NCBI RefSeq assembly: GCF_026157085.1
Contig: NZ_JANPVN010000001.1
Coordinates: forward strand, 2,267,001 to 2,331,000
Reading direction: 5' to 3'
From: Sphingomicrobium arenosum
GTDB lineage: Bacteria; Pseudomonadota; Alphaproteobacteria; Sphingomonadales; Sphingomonadaceae
DNA length: 64,000 nucleotides
A program made the position numbers and the translations under genes. The notes under the pieces are model-generated. The model had not been told where the DNA came from. It saw only the letters and a list, made by a program, of their open reading frames with translations, and did no database searches. Shown one piece after another: positions 19,696-28,909 of this stretch. Position 1 is the first letter of the stretch; each line of letters begins with the position of its first letter.

Positions 19696-19703
19696 CCGGG
19701 CGT
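19671..19703 (-). terminator. Terminator of the FKBP gene
   Basis: On the minus strand ACGCCCGG and CCGGGCGT form an 8-bp stem followed by TTTTGTCTT. It lies partly inside the 3' end of the convergent transporter gene. Confidence 0.8.
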
Positions 19704-19731
19704 CCGTGTTGCTTGTCGCGTCTCGCCAGGC

Positions 19732-20286
19732 TCAGCCGGCGAGGGGCGCCTCGGCCTCGGGCGCGGCGGCGTCCGCTTCGGGCGGGAGCTGCTGCGGGGC
19801 CTGCTGCTGCTGCATCATGAGCGCGGCACCGCGCACCACGTCGGCGATCTCGATATCGAAATAGAGATCGGCGCCGGCGGGAATGATGCTGCCGGGCGGC
19901 GGGGTGTCGCCATAAGCGAGCTCGGCGGGGATGCGCACCTTGTAGGAGCCACCGGGGCGCATCGCCTGCAACGCTTCGGAGAAACCCGCGACCGTCTGGG
20001 CGGGCAGCATGGGGATGGGGCGACCTTCGGACGAATCGAAGACGCGGCCATCGGCCAGGCTGCCGGTATAGATCACGAAGGCCCCGTCGACGACGTCGAT
20101 GGTCTCGCCCTCACCCTCGACGAGGGTGCGGATCGACACGCCATTTTCGGTCGTCTCGGCCTGGAGCGGGCGCGTGGCCACCCAGGCGATGGCGACGCCG
20201 AGAACGACGAGCGCGAGCATCGCGAGCCAGAATTTGGCGACCGAGCCCTTGGCGATCGGACGCAACGGGACTTGGGTGACCGACAT
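19732..20286 (-). CDS. FKBP-type peptidyl-prolyl isomerase, membrane-anchored
   Basis: 184 residues. An N-terminal helix at about 20-40 (FWLAMLALVVLGVAIAWVA) anchors it, and the FKBP domain at 55-155 shows GAFVIYTGSLADGRVFDSS, GFSEALQAMRPGG and IPAELAYGDTPPPGSIIPAG, with the usual substrate-pocket pattern. A short Gln/Pro/Ala-rich tail follows (MMQQQQAPQQ). It probably acts as a periplasmic folding helper. It stands next to rpsU on the same strand, 26 bases downstream. Confidence 0.9.
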   Translation of the reverse strand: MSVTQVPLRPIAKGSVAKFWLAMLALVVLGVAIAWVATRPLQAETTENGVSIRTLVEGEGETIDVVDGAFVIYTGSLADGRVFDSSEGRPIPMLPAQTVAGFSEALQAMRPGGSYKVRIPAELAYGDTPPPGSIIPAGADLYFDIEIADVVRGAALMMQQQQAPQQLPPEADAAAPEAEAPLAG

Positions 20287-20312
20287 GACCTACCCCTTGT
20301 TAAAGGAAGGTC

Positions 20313-20519
20313 CTAGCGACCGCCTTCGCGTTCCATGCGCTTGCGCTCGAGCTTGCGCGCACGACGGACAGCGGCGGCCTTTTCACGGGCGCGCTTTTCC
20401 GACGGCTTTTCATAATGGCGGCGCAGCTTCATTTCGCGATAGACGCCTTCGCGCTGCAGCTTCTTCTTGAGCGCGCGCAGCGCCTGGTCGACATTGTTGT
20501 CGCGAACGATGATCTGCAT
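20313..20519 (-). CDS. rpsU: 30S ribosomal protein S21
   Basis: 68 residues, starting [20 protein letters not shown] and ending in a strongly basic tail ([16 protein letters not shown]), which matches S21 along its length. S21 sits near the mRNA exit on the small subunit. The ATG at 20519 is supported by AAGGAG at 20532-20537 on the minus strand. Probably cotranscribed with the FKBP gene. Confidence 0.97.
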   Translation of the reverse strand: MQIIVRDNNVDQALRALKKKLQREGVYREMKLRRHYEKPSEKRAREKAAAVRRARKLERKRMEREGGR

Positions 20520-20851
20520 AAAAAACACCAGCTCCTTTGCCCCGCCGGAAAATGTGGACAGGCGGGTTAATGTCCATAGAGAATCGGGCCGCGAGACCCA
20601 GATGGGTCGCAGCGAGGCCGCGCCCTTAGCAAGGTCGGGGGCCATGTTCAAGCGCATAGCTGGCTTTTAGGCGCCTCGTCGCGCCCCTGCCCCGGCCTGT
20701 CGGCGATCCGACACAAGTTCCGTCCATCTTCGACGAACCGTTGTTTACCCATGGTAGGACGAAATTCGCCTCATCGCGCATTAACCTTTTGATAGCTATA
20801 AGAAATCACCTTGAGTGGATGGAGCGAACAACGAGAGCGGGGACAGGCGTA
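20520..20851. other. Intergenic region between rpsU and a divergent L,D-transpeptidase
   Basis: 332 bases without a supportable gene. The left part carries the rpsU ribosome binding site. The middle is GC-rich with no clear hairpin. The right part (about 20740-20815) is AT-richer and is likely to hold the promoter of the rightward gene. I see no riboswitch or RNA gene. Confidence 0.6.
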
Positions 20852-21514
20852 GTGACGGATTTGGGGCGGCGGAGTCTTTTGAAAGCGGCGGCAGCGGGGA
20901 GCGCGGGGATCATCCTTCCCGGCGCGGCGCTCGCGCAGCCGATGAAGGTCGTCACCCCGCGCGCTCGCTCGTCGGCCTGGAATTTCTCGGGCGCGCCCGC
21001 GGGCGTCGAACCGCGCATCTTCCAAAAGGCGCTGGCCGCGCTCGAACAGCATCGCGGGCGCCTGCGTCACACCGATCGCATCGGCATCGTCGACTATTCC
21101 AGGCATAGCGCGCAGGAGCGTTTCCACATCGTCGACCTCGCCTCTGGCCAGGCGCAGCATTTCCGCGTCACCCACGGCAGCGGCTCGGACCGCAGCCACA
21201 ATGGCTATCTCGACCAATTCTCGAACGCACATGGCAGCCATGCGAGCTCGCAGGGCGCCTATGCGACGGCCAACCAATATCACGGCAAATACGGCCTCTC
21301 GATGAAGCTCGCCGGGTTGGACTTCACCAATTCCAATGCCATGTCGCGCTATATCGTGATGCACTCGGCCAATTACGCCGAACCCGCCATGATCGCCCGC
21401 CACGGCAAGCTCGGCAGGTCGCAAGGCTGCTTCGCCTGCGCGAAGCGCGATCACTGGCAGGCGATGAACCTGCTCGGCGACGGGCGCCTGCTTTACGCCG
21501 ACAAGCTGGCGTAA
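20852..21514 (+). CDS. Secreted murein L,D-transpeptidase catalytic domain family protein (YkuD_2-like)
   Basis: 220 residues from the GTG at 20852, chosen because it has a GGA/AGG site at 8 bases and gives a compact signal; the ATG at 20819 is the alternative. The N-terminus has a twin-arginine motif, GRRSLLKAAAAGSAG, ending near ALAQ, so export by the Tat route is likely. The catalytic region has GLSMKLAGLDFTNSNAMSR, YIVMHSANY and LGRSQGCFACAKRD with the active Cys in SQGCF. Members resemble YkuD enzymes, but the family is of uncertain in vivo role. It stands alone. Confidence 0.82.
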   Translation: MTDLGRRSLLKAAAAGSAGIILPGAALAQPMKVVTPRARSSAWNFSGAPAGVEPRIFQKALAALEQHRGRLRHTDRIGIVDYSRHSAQERFHIVDLASGQAQHFRVTHGSGSDRSHNGYLDQFSNAHGSHASSQGAYATANQYHGKYGLSMKLAGLDFTNSNAMSRYIVMHSANYAEPAMIARHGKLGRSQGCFACAKRDHWQAMNLLGDGRLLYADKLA

Positions 21515-21580
21515 AACTGCACCGGATCTGGGCTGTCCCGGAAGGTCTGCTTACGACCCCATTGCGGACACTGAGTCGTC

Positions 21581-22051
21581 ATGCAAACTAGTGACATGGA
21601 TTGCCTTCTAGTCATTGCCACTCTGTGCTTTGCAGACGTGCAAAGTGTTGAAGTCAGCAGCTCAAGCACGACGTCGCGCTGGGCTACTGCTCGTGTTCTA
21701 GGCTCGGAAGTCGTCGTCCAGCTTTGGAGCGACAACTTTCGCGGTGAATTTGATGCGCAGCGCATGAGCCGCGCGTGCGTCGAAAACGCTTGCGTCTCCT
21801 ATCATCGTTGGTGTGAAAGCCGGGATGACGGCTGGACTTGCTATTACTCCACGGAAGACAATGCGGATTACTCACGCTGGCTTCGCATATCTTCGCAGGA
21901 TGCAGTTTCTTATGCTGAGGTGGAGAGATCGCTGGGACTAATAAGTTCTACGGGACACGTCGTTCCGCTTGCTAACCTTGAGACTGTCTCTCTGAACCCG
22001 ACTCCCCCGTTTTGCCGACGTGAAGGGCGGGGTCCTCAATGCCCAGACTGA
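21581..22051 (+). CDS. Orphan protein of unknown function, atypical composition
   Basis: 156 residues, or 151 from the internal ATG at 21596. It has several Cys (for example ACVENACVSYHRWCESRDDGWTC split over about 25 residues), suggesting disulfides, and a weak hydrophobic start MDCLLVIATLCFADV that may be a signal sequence. I recognise no family. Base use is clearly less GC-rich than its neighbours, so recent acquisition is plausible. It may not be expressed; coding potential is moderate only. Confidence 0.45.
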   Translation: MQTSDMDCLLVIATLCFADVQSVEVSSSSTTSRWATARVLGSEVVVQLWSDNFRGEFDAQRMSRACVENACVSYHRWCESRDDGWTCYYSTEDNADYSRWLRISSQDAVSYAEVERSLGLISSTGHVVPLANLETVSLNPTPPFCRREGRGPQCPD

Positions 22052-22141
22052 TTGCCCGCTTCCCACCCCGATCCTGACCTTGGCCAACGCTCGCTATTCC
22101 AAGCCTTGCATGATCATCGCGTTTTATCGAACGTCGCGTCC

Positions 22142-22603
22142 GTGAAACGCCTCAAATCGCGCATCCCTGTCGAACTCACGATCATCTTCGGGGTGATCAC
22201 GCTGGTCGGTTGCCTCGGCCTTGGCGTCGGAACCGCCCGGCCCGAAACGGGGGCTTGGTTGCCGGGGCTCATATTCCTTCTTGCCGGGCTCGCCTGCCTT
22301 GTGGGCGCGCGGTCGTTGCAGACCGTGTGGGTCGACGCGGGCGCCGTGACGGTGCGCACGATCTCGCTCGCACGATGGCCGATGCACCGCGTCGAACGGA
22401 TGGCGTTCGATCAGATCGAGCAGTTCGGCGAGCGCGACGAGGCCATGACCGGCGTCGGACAGCGGTTTCTTCACGAGCGCATCTTCAAGGTGGAAAACGC
22501 AGACCAGGTCGTCGAAATTCAGACAGCCTACCTCCGCAGCGACGACGTGAATCGCCTTCGGAACCTCTTGCGCTCACGCTCTTCCGCGCCCGTGGCGCGC
22601 TAA
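22142..22603 (+). CDS. Small membrane protein of unknown function with PH-like C-terminal part
   Basis: 153 residues from the GTG at 22142; the TTG at 22052 would add a non-membrane tail. Two hydrophobic helices (about residues 9-30 and 40-58) are followed by a soluble domain with WVDAGAVTVRTISLARWPMH and a run of alternating strands, which looks like the bacterial PH-like fold of small two-helix membrane proteins. No motif gives a function. It ends at a hairpin shared with the convergent L,D-transpeptidase gene. Confidence 0.55.
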   Translation: MKRLKSRIPVELTIIFGVITLVGCLGLGVGTARPETGAWLPGLIFLLAGLACLVGARSLQTVWVDAGAVTVRTISLARWPMHRVERMAFDQIEQFGERDEAMTGVGQRFLHERIFKVENADQVVEIQTAYLRSDDVNRLRNLLRSRSSAPVAR

Positions 22604-22606
22604 CGA

Positions 22607-22636
22607 AAAGGCCCCGCCGTCGCCGGCGAGGCCTTT
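22607..22636. terminator. Hairpin between convergent genes
   Basis: AAAGGCC (22607-22613) pairs with GGCCTTT (22630-22636), with further CCGCCG/CGCCGG pairing inside. Short T runs lie on both strands, so it may act as a two-way terminator. Confidence 0.7.
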
Positions 22637-22662
22637 CCCAATTTCATTGACGACGCGACGCC

Positions 22663-24054
22663 TCAGTCGGCGCTCGCCACCTGCTCGCCCAGCGGGGCCA
22701 GTGGGTCGACACCCTTCGGCGCATCGTTGAGCGCCTGGAGTACCGGGGCGTCGCGGTCGTAAATATCCTCATAGGCGAGGATCGAGCCGTCGCCCTTGGC
22801 CGCGACCGACATATAGACGATGTAGACGGGCAGCGGGTTGACGAAATTGGCGCCCGTATTCTCGCCCGAATTGACCACCTCGACGGTCTTTTCCGCCGAC
22901 CAGTCGCCGCCATCTTCCTCGAGCAACATGGTCGCGAGCCCGAGGATATTCTCGGTGCGGATGCAGCCGTGCGAATAGGCGCGCGCCTCATTGTCGAACA
23001 ATCCGCGCGCATTGGTGTCGTGCAGGTAGATGAGATGCGGATTGTACATCACGAACTTGACCCGCCCGAGCGCGTTCGACGGCCCCGGCGGCTGGCGATA
23101 GCGCACGATATTGCCGTCGCCGTCCTTGACCGCCTCATAGCCCGCCTTGCCGCGCACTTCGGGCTCGATCGACTTGGGCACGTTCCAATAGGGGTTAAAG
23201 ATCACCCCGGTCGCCTCGGCCATCAGTTGGGGCGTCGGCGTGCGCTTGGCCCCCGCGACGGCACGATGGCGCGACTTGGTCTTGCCATTCTCGACCAGCG
23301 CGGCGGTATAGGCCGGCACGTTGACGATGATGTAGCGATCCCCAAGATCGCGCGGCAGCCAGCGCCAGCGATCGAGGTTGAGACGAATGTCGGCGATGGC
23401 CTCGGCATCGGCGGCCTCGCCTTTGGCGCGCTCGGTCGCGAGCGCGTTGATCAGCGCGGCATATTGCGGGTGCGTCGGCGCGAGCTGGTCGAGCGAGGCG
23501 GTGACCGAGGCCGAGGCGATGGCCTGCGCCACATAGGTGCGCAAGGAGCCTTCCTCGGCAAAGTCGGTATCGACGATATGCCAGTCGACGCGGGCGTCAT
23601 CGCTGGCATGGCCATGGGCGAGATCGCGCGCGAGCGTTTCGAACAGTTCGGTCGCGGCGACCGAAACGCCATTCTGGTTGTTCGCGGCCATGGCAAGGTC
23701 GAGCTGGCTGCGGTCGTAATCGGCCGGGTCGAGTCCGAGGGCGCCGACATTGGCGACATAGCTCAGCAATTCCTCGACATCGCCGGCCTGCCAGAAGGGC
23801 AGGCGCTCGGCAGGCTCGAGCGGGGCGATGGTGGGCTGGCCGACATCGCGCGCCGGGTCGGCAGGCAGTACGTGCTGATGCGGCGCGCTGGCCTGCGCAT
23901 CTTGGGCCGAGGGCGTTTCGCCGGGCACTTCGGCACTCGCCGGTTCGGATGCGGGCAGCTCGACCGGCTGGACCGATGCCTGCTGCATCGCCAGCGCCGA
24001 GGCGGGCACGAACATGCTCGCTGCGGCGAGCTTGGAGAGGAGGGAGCGCTTCAT
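22663..24054 (-). CDS. Periplasmic L,D-transpeptidase (YkuD/YcbB-type)
   Basis: 463 residues from the ATG at 24054 with a signal peptide (MKRSLLSKLAAASMFVPASALA). A low-complexity Pro/Glu/Ala stretch follows, then a helical region with WRWLPRDLGDRYIIVNVPAY, the start of the YcbB-type catalytic region. The YkuD active site is intact: ARAYSHGCIRTENILGLA, with Cys as nucleophile. The enzyme should make 3-3 cross-links or attach proteins to peptidoglycan. It is shorter than E. coli LdtD (YcbB, about 600 residues) and I do not see a clear peptidoglycan-binding domain. Confidence 0.88.
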   Translation of the reverse strand: MKRSLLSKLAAASMFVPASALAMQQASVQPVELPASEPASAEVPGETPSAQDAQASAPHQHVLPADPARDVGQPTIAPLEPAERLPFWQAGDVEELLSYVANVGALGLDPADYDRSQLDLAMAANNQNGVSVAATELFETLARDLAHGHASDDARVDWHIVDTDFAEEGSLRTYVAQAIASASVTASLDQLAPTHPQYAALINALATERAKGEAADAEAIADIRLNLDRWRWLPRDLGDRYIIVNVPAYTAALVENGKTKSRHRAVAGAKRTPTPQLMAEATGVIFNPYWNVPKSIEPEVRGKAGYEAVKDGDGNIVRYRQPPGPSNALGRVKFVMYNPHLIYLHDTNARGLFDNEARAYSHGCIRTENILGLATMLLEEDGGDWSAEKTVEVVNSGENTGANFVNPLPVYIVYMSVAAKGDGSILAYEDIYDRDAPVLQALNDAPKGVDPLAPLGEQVASAD

Positions 24055-24327
24055 CGAATATCCTGTGGTCGCAAGGGGTTGGCGACACCCCACATGCCGC
24101 CTTGTCGCCCCCCGATAGCTGATGTCGACCATATAGAAGCTGAACGAGGCTTGCCAGCGATTCGCACGGCCATTCGTCGCATCGCGGCGGCGGCTCGCTT
24201 GGTCGCCCCTTGGGTCGCGCCCGGGGTCGCGCCAAGCATGGTGAACAGAAATTTCCCCATTTTGCGAATTTGTGACTATAAAGCGCGCACCCCGTCGGTG
24301 ACGGGCAATGAAGGACGGAAATTTCAC

Positions 24328-24642
24328 ATGGTCGAAGCGCGAATCGCCGAGGTCGATCCGGCAGTCGAACGGCGCCGTTCGAAACGGCAGGACGTCGATC
24401 TCGACGCGCAGGTGCGCGAAATGGGGGCCGAGGGCACCGAGGCGCGGCTGGTGAACCTGTCGGCGCATGGCTTTTCGGCCGAAGTGCCGGGGCACGAGTT
24501 CGAGCCCGGCATGCGCATCTGGCTGATCATCCCGACGCGCGATCGTGCCAGCGCGATGGTCAAATGGATCGCGGGCGACCGGCTCGGCGCGGAATTCTTC
24601 GAGGAAGTCGACGTCACCGGACTGGTCGGCGAGGAAGACTAA
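24328..24642 (+). CDS. PilZ domain protein (c-di-GMP binding)
   Basis: 104 residues, a single PilZ domain. Both c-di-GMP contact motifs are present: RRRSKRQD (RxxxR) near residue 15 and NLSAHGFSAEVP (NxSxxG) near residue 44. It probably acts as a stand-alone c-di-GMP receiver; the partner is unknown. A GGDEF-EAL protein that could make or break the messenger is encoded at 59.7-62.0 kb. It overlaps the convergent esterase gene by four bases. Confidence 0.9.
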   Translation: MVEARIAEVDPAVERRRSKRQDVDLDAQVREMGAEGTEARLVNLSAHGFSAEVPGHEFEPGMRIWLIIPTRDRASAMVKWIAGDRLGAEFFEEVDVTGLVGEED

Positions 24643-25310
24643 TCCGCGCCTTGCGTCTCCGCCTCGATGAGGGGCAGGAGGCGCGCGGTCATGGCGGTCA
24701 CGATCGCCTTTATCCCTTCGAAATTGGGATGCACCCCGTCGGGGAGCAGCAATCCCTCGCGGCTCGCGCCTTCGGGGACGAATGGCAGGACGGGCACGTC
24801 ATAGCGTTCCCCCAGCGCCGGATAAACGGCATCGAAGGCGGCGACATAAGCGGGGTCGTAATTGCGCGCCGCCGGGATGGAGGCGAGGACGACGGCGATG
24901 CCGCGCGCTTCGAAGGCCTCGATCATCGCGGCGAGATTTTCCTCCGTCACGCTCGGGTCGAGCGCGCGCAGCATGTCGTTGCCGCCCAGTTCGAGGATCG
25001 CCATGTCGGGCACGGCATCGAGACTGTCGAGCGTCCAGCCGAGCCGCTCGCGCCCCTGCGCGCTCGTATCGCCCGACACGCCGGCATCGATGACGGTGGC
25101 GGCAATGCCCTCGCGGCGCAGCGCATCCTCGAGCTGGGGCGCGAAGCCGAGACCCGCATCGAGGCCGTAGCCCGCGGTCAGGCTGTCGCCGAAGGCGATG
25201 ATGGTGATCGTCGGCCTATCACCAACACCCATGTCGTTCGCAGGCTGCTGGGCGCTGCTCGTCGAAAGCACGGCCGTCAGGAGGCTGAAGAAGAGCGCGA
25301 GGCGTACCAT
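24639..25310 (-). CDS. Arylesterase/GDSL lipase (TesA-like)
   Basis: 223 residues with a signal peptide (MVRLALFFSLLTAVLSTSSA). SGNH/GDSL blocks are in order: FGDSLTAGYGLD (nucleophile Ser), block III LELGGNDML, and block V DGVHPNFEG with the catalytic Asp and His. It is a periplasmic hydrolase of acyl or aryl esters, close to TesA. It is divergent from the ABC transporter genes, as tesA is from ybbA-ybbP in E. coli. Confidence 0.93.
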   Translation of the reverse strand: MVRLALFFSLLTAVLSTSSAQQPANDMGVGDRPTITIIAFGDSLTAGYGLDAGLGFAPQLEDALRREGIAATVIDAGVSGDTSAQGRERLGWTLDSLDAVPDMAILELGGNDMLRALDPSVTEENLAAMIEAFEARGIAVVLASIPAARNYDPAYVAAFDAVYPALGERYDVPVLPFVPEGASREGLLLPDGVHPNFEGIKAIVTAMTARLLPLIEAETQGAD

Positions 25311-25387
25311 GGTCCTATGTGCGGCTAGCGCAAGCGGGGCCGCTCGGCAATTGCCAAGCCACTTCCTGCCCCTTAGCCACGGACGCC

Positions 25388-26059
25388 ATGACAGAACTCC
25401 TCATCGACCTTTCCGACATCCATCTCTCGCTTGGCAAGGGCGCCGCGCGCGTCGACATTCTGAAAGGCGTCGACCTTCAGCTTGCGGCGGGCGAGACGCT
25501 GGCGATCCTCGGGCCCTCGGGCTCGGGCAAGTCATCGCTCCTCAGTGTCATGGCGGGGCTCGAACGGCCCGATGCAGGGACCGCGAGGATCGCGGGCGAG
25601 GATCTGGCGGCGCTCGACGAGGACGGGCTGGCGCGGCTGCGCGGGCGGCGCATCGGCATCATCCTGCAGGATTTCCAGCTGCTCCCCACCATGACCGCGC
25701 GCGAGAATGTCGCGGTGCCGCTCGAGCTGGCGGGGGAGAAAGACGCCTTCGCCCATGCCGAGGCCGAGCTGGCGGCCGTCGGGCTGGCCGGACGCATGAC
25801 CCATTATCCGAGCGAATTGTCGGGCGGCGAACAGCAGCGCGTCGCGATCGCGCGCGCGACCGCGCCGGGGCCCGACCTGCTGCTCGCCGACGAGCCGACG
25901 GGCAATCTCGACAGCCGCACCGGCGCCGATGTCGCCGACCTCCTGTTCGAACGCGCCAAAGAGCGCGGCGCGGGGCTGGTCATCATCACCCATGATCCCG
26001 CGCTGGCAGGGCGATGCGACCGCACGCTGCACATGCGCGACGGGAAGCTCGCCGAATGA
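25388..26059 (+). CDS. ABC transporter ATP-binding protein (YbbA/LolD type)
   Basis: 223 residues from the ATG at 25388. Walker A is GPSGSGKSSLL, the signature SELSGGEQQRVAIARA and Walker B LLLADEPTGNLD. The sequence is of the LolD/MacB group that pairs with FtsX-type permeases. Its stop overlaps the start of the permease. The tesA-like gene next door strongly suggests the YbbA role, whose substrate is not settled. Confidence 0.92.
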   Translation: MTELLIDLSDIHLSLGKGAARVDILKGVDLQLAAGETLAILGPSGSGKSSLLSVMAGLERPDAGTARIAGEDLAALDEDGLARLRGRRIGIILQDFQLLPTMTARENVAVPLELAGEKDAFAHAEAELAAVGLAGRMTHYPSELSGGEQQRVAIARATAPGPDLLLADEPTGNLDSRTGADVADLLFERAKERGAGLVIITHDPALAGRCDRTLHMRDGKLAE

Positions 26060-28527
26060 TCGGCTGGCGGCTGGCACGGCGCGATCTGAAGGGCGGGCGC
26101 GCGGGGCTCGGACTCCTGTTCGCCTGCCTTCTGCTCTCGGTGGCGGGGCTGGCAGCGGTGCTGAGCCTCGTCGCCTCGATGAACAGCGCCATCGCCGACA
26201 ATGGCCGTGCGCTGCTTGGCGGCGACCTGCTCGTCAGCCAGGCGCAGCGGGTCGCGACCAGCGAGGAGCGCGCGGCGATGGAAGGCCTAGGCACGGTCAG
26301 CGAAGGCGTGGCGACGCGCGCGATGCTGCGCCAGGGCGAGGAGATCGCGCTCATCGACCTGCGCGGTGTGGACGGCGCCTTCCCGCTCGCCGGGACGCTC
26401 GAACTCGAAGGCGCGCGGCCCGCCAGCGATGACGAGATCGCGCTCGGGCGCGCCGTGGCGGCGCAGTTGGGGCTGGGGCTGGGCGACCGGGTGGCGCTGG
26501 GACAAGGCGACTATCGCGTCAGCGGGCTCATCGACCGGATGCCCGGCGGCACCTTCCTGTGGGCCCCGCCCGCGCTGGTGACCCCCGGAGGACTGGGACG
26601 CAGCGGACTGGTCGTGCCGGGCAGCCTCGTCGACTATCAATATCGCATTGCGCTTCGCAATCCGGCGGCGCTGGAGGGGGCGGAAGAAGAGTTGATCGCC
26701 GCGCTGGAGCCGATCGGCTGGGAAGCCCGCACCCGCGAGGGCGCGGGGCAGGGGACCCAGCGCTTCGTCGCGTTGGCGGGCGACATGCTGCTCGTCATCG
26801 CCATCGCTGCGCTGGGGATCGGCGCGCTCGGCATCGGCGCGGCCATGCGCGCCTTCGCCGCCTCGCGGCAGGCGGCGGTAGCGCGGCTGAAGCTGGTCGG
26901 CGCGCAGCGGCGCGACCTCGGCGCGATGCTGGGATTGGAAATCACGCTCGCGGTGGGGCTCGCCCTGATCCCCGCGCTGGCGATCGGCGCGGCGGTGCCG
27001 CCGCTGCTCGAGGATATGCTCGCCGAGCGCTTCCCCGTGGCGCCCGACACGGGGCCGCATTGGACGGCGCTGGGGCTGGCGGCCGCGGTGGCGATCGCGG
27101 TGACGGTGGCGGTGGCGTGGCGCCCGCTGGTCGCGGCATTGCGCACCCCGCCCAAGGCGCTGCTGCGCGCCGATGCGGGCAGCGGGCTTTTGAACGGCCG
27201 CAAGATCGACTGGCTGGTGCCGGTGCTGGCGGCGCTGGTGGCGATCGCGCTGCTGTTGCTGGGGTCGGACAATGCACGGCTCGCGGGGATCGCGATTGCA
27301 GGCCTGTCGGTGCTGGCACTCCTCTTCTGGCTGCTCGGCTGGGCCATCCAGCGCGCGGCCAAGGCGGCCGCCGGGCGCGGCGGGCCGGTAGCGCGATTGG
27401 GCGTGGCGGCGCTGCATCGCCCGGGCAATGCGACCCGCGCGCTGACCGTGGCGCTGGGGCTCGGCCTGTCGATCCTCGTCACGCTGGCGGCGACGAGCCA
27501 GAGCCTCTTGGGCGAACTCGACGGCGCCATCCCCGAGCGCGCGCCCTCGCATTTCATCACCGACCTGCCGCGCGGCAGCGAGAGCGACTTGCGCGCGCTG
27601 GTCACCGAGGCGATGCCGCAGGCCAAGCTGCGCGTCGTACCCAGCCTGCGCGGTTCGATCAGCGCGGTCGACGGGATCGCGGTCGCCGACCTGCCCGAGG
27701 ACCGTCGCAGCTGGCTGACCAGCGGGGACCGGGGGCTGACCTATTCGGCCGCCGTGCCCGAGGGCAATGAGGTCGTCGCGGGCGACTGGTGGGGCGAGGA
27801 TTATGCCGGCGCGCCGCTCGTCAGCCTCGAGGAAGAGGCCGCGCGCGATCTCCAGCTTGAGGTCGGCGACACGCTGACGCTCGCCATCGCCGGGCGCGAG
27901 GTCACCGCGACCATCGCCTCGCTGCGCAAGGTCGACTGGCAGAGCTTCGGCTTCAACTTCGGCATCGTTTTCGCGCCGGGCACGCTCGAACAAGCGCCGC
28001 ATGTGCTGATGGCCACCATCGAGCCGCAGGGTGCCAGCGTGCCGCGCGGCTTCGAGGCGGGGCTGGCCGAGACCTTTCCGACCGCGACGACCATCTCGGT
28101 GGCAGGCGTGCTCGAGGACGTGCGCTCGATCCTGACCTCGCTCGACGCGGCGGTGCGCATTGCGACCCTCTTGGCGATCCTCATCGGGGTGGTGGTGCTG
28201 ACGGGCTCGGTGCTGGCGACGCGCGCGGCGCGGGCCCGCGATCTCGTCTTGCTCCGGCTGGTCGGTGCACGGGGGCCGCAGCTGGTCGGCACCCAGCTGG
28301 TCGAATTTGCGATCCTCGTCGCCGCGGCGGTGTTGCTCGCCATCGGCGCAGGGCTGGCCTCGAGCTGGTTCGTCATCACTCGTCAGTTCGATATCGGCTT
28401 CGCCCCCGACGCCGCTGGAATCGCGGCGCTCGCCGGGGCGACCATCGTCGTGGCGATCGGCAGCGCGATGGCAGCGGTGCGCCCCGCGCTCACTCGCTCG
28501 CCACGCGCGGCCCTCAGGGCACATTGA
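26056..28527 (+). CDS. FtsX-like ABC transporter permease (YbbP type)
   Basis: 823 residues from the ATG at 26056. The layout is: an N-terminal membrane helix, a large periplasmic domain (about 40-245), three helices near 255-375, a middle pair of helices (390-450), a second periplasmic domain, and three C-terminal helices. This double FtsX arrangement is that of YbbP. The protein is thought to move lipid-like or hydrophobic substrates across the envelope with YbbA energy; direct proof is lacking here. Confidence 0.9.
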   Translation: MIGWRLARRDLKGGRAGLGLLFACLLLSVAGLAAVLSLVASMNSAIADNGRALLGGDLLVSQAQRVATSEERAAMEGLGTVSEGVATRAMLRQGEEIALIDLRGVDGAFPLAGTLELEGARPASDDEIALGRAVAAQLGLGLGDRVALGQGDYRVSGLIDRMPGGTFLWAPPALVTPGGLGRSGLVVPGSLVDYQYRIALRNPAALEGAEEELIAALEPIGWEARTREGAGQGTQRFVALAGDMLLVIAIAALGIGALGIGAAMRAFAASRQAAVARLKLVGAQRRDLGAMLGLEITLAVGLALIPALAIGAAVPPLLEDMLAERFPVAPDTGPHWTALGLAAAVAIAVTVAVAWRPLVAALRTPPKALLRADAGSGLLNGRKIDWLVPVLAALVAIALLLLGSDNARLAGIAIAGLSVLALLFWLLGWAIQRAAKAAAGRGGPVARLGVAALHRPGNATRALTVALGLGLSILVTLAATSQSLLGELDGAIPERAPSHFITDLPRGSESDLRALVTEAMPQAKLRVVPSLRGSISAVDGIAVADLPEDRRSWLTSGDRGLTYSAAVPEGNEVVAGDWWGEDYAGAPLVSLEEEAARDLQLEVGDTLTLAIAGREVTATIASLRKVDWQSFGFNFGIVFAPGTLEQAPHVLMATIEPQGASVPRGFEAGLAETFPTATTISVAGVLEDVRSILTSLDAAVRIATLLAILIGVVVLTGSVLATRAARARDLVLLRLVGARGPQLVGTQLVEFAILVAAAVLLAIGAGLASSWFVITRQFDIGFAPDAAGIAALAGATIVVAIGSAMAAVRPALTRSPRAALRAH

Positions 28528-28618
28528 GTGGCCCGATTGCACCACTTGCGTCCCAAATTAAGACTTTGGAAACCCTTTCGCGACCGCGGGCGTTGATGCG
28601 GGTTGAAAGGAAGTGCCG

Positions 28619-28888
28619 ATGAGCCAGCCCGCGATGCATTATCACCCGGTCCATGACAGCGCCCTCGAGGGAAGTCGCGGCTATCATGCCGTCTATCGCG
28701 AAGCCGAGGTGAACCATTGCCCGGGCTGCGGTCGTACCCACTGGCTGGTGGGACGCACGTCGGCCGAGTGCGCCTTCTGCGCCACCGCGCTCCCGCTCGA
28801 AGGCTCGGTGTTCGACCAGGGCCGCGCCGAATTCGTCATCGCGCACCGCCCCAAGGCGCGCACGCACAGCGACGTCTGGGCGGCCTGA
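28619..28888 (+). CDS. Small zinc-ribbon-like protein of unknown function
   Basis: 89 residues from the ATG at 28619, supported by AAAGGAAG just upstream. Two CxxC pairs, NHCPGCGRTHW and ECAFCATALPL, imply a metal-binding ribbon in the middle. There is no signal peptide. I do not recognise a named family; such short Cys-ribbon proteins often bind nucleic acid or protein, but that is not shown here. Confidence 0.7.
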   Translation: MSQPAMHYHPVHDSALEGSRGYHAVYREAEVNHCPGCGRTHWLVGRTSAECAFCATALPLEGSVFDQGRAEFVIAHRPKARTHSDVWAA

Positions 28889-28909
28889 ACCTACGCCTTT
28901 CCTAAACCG

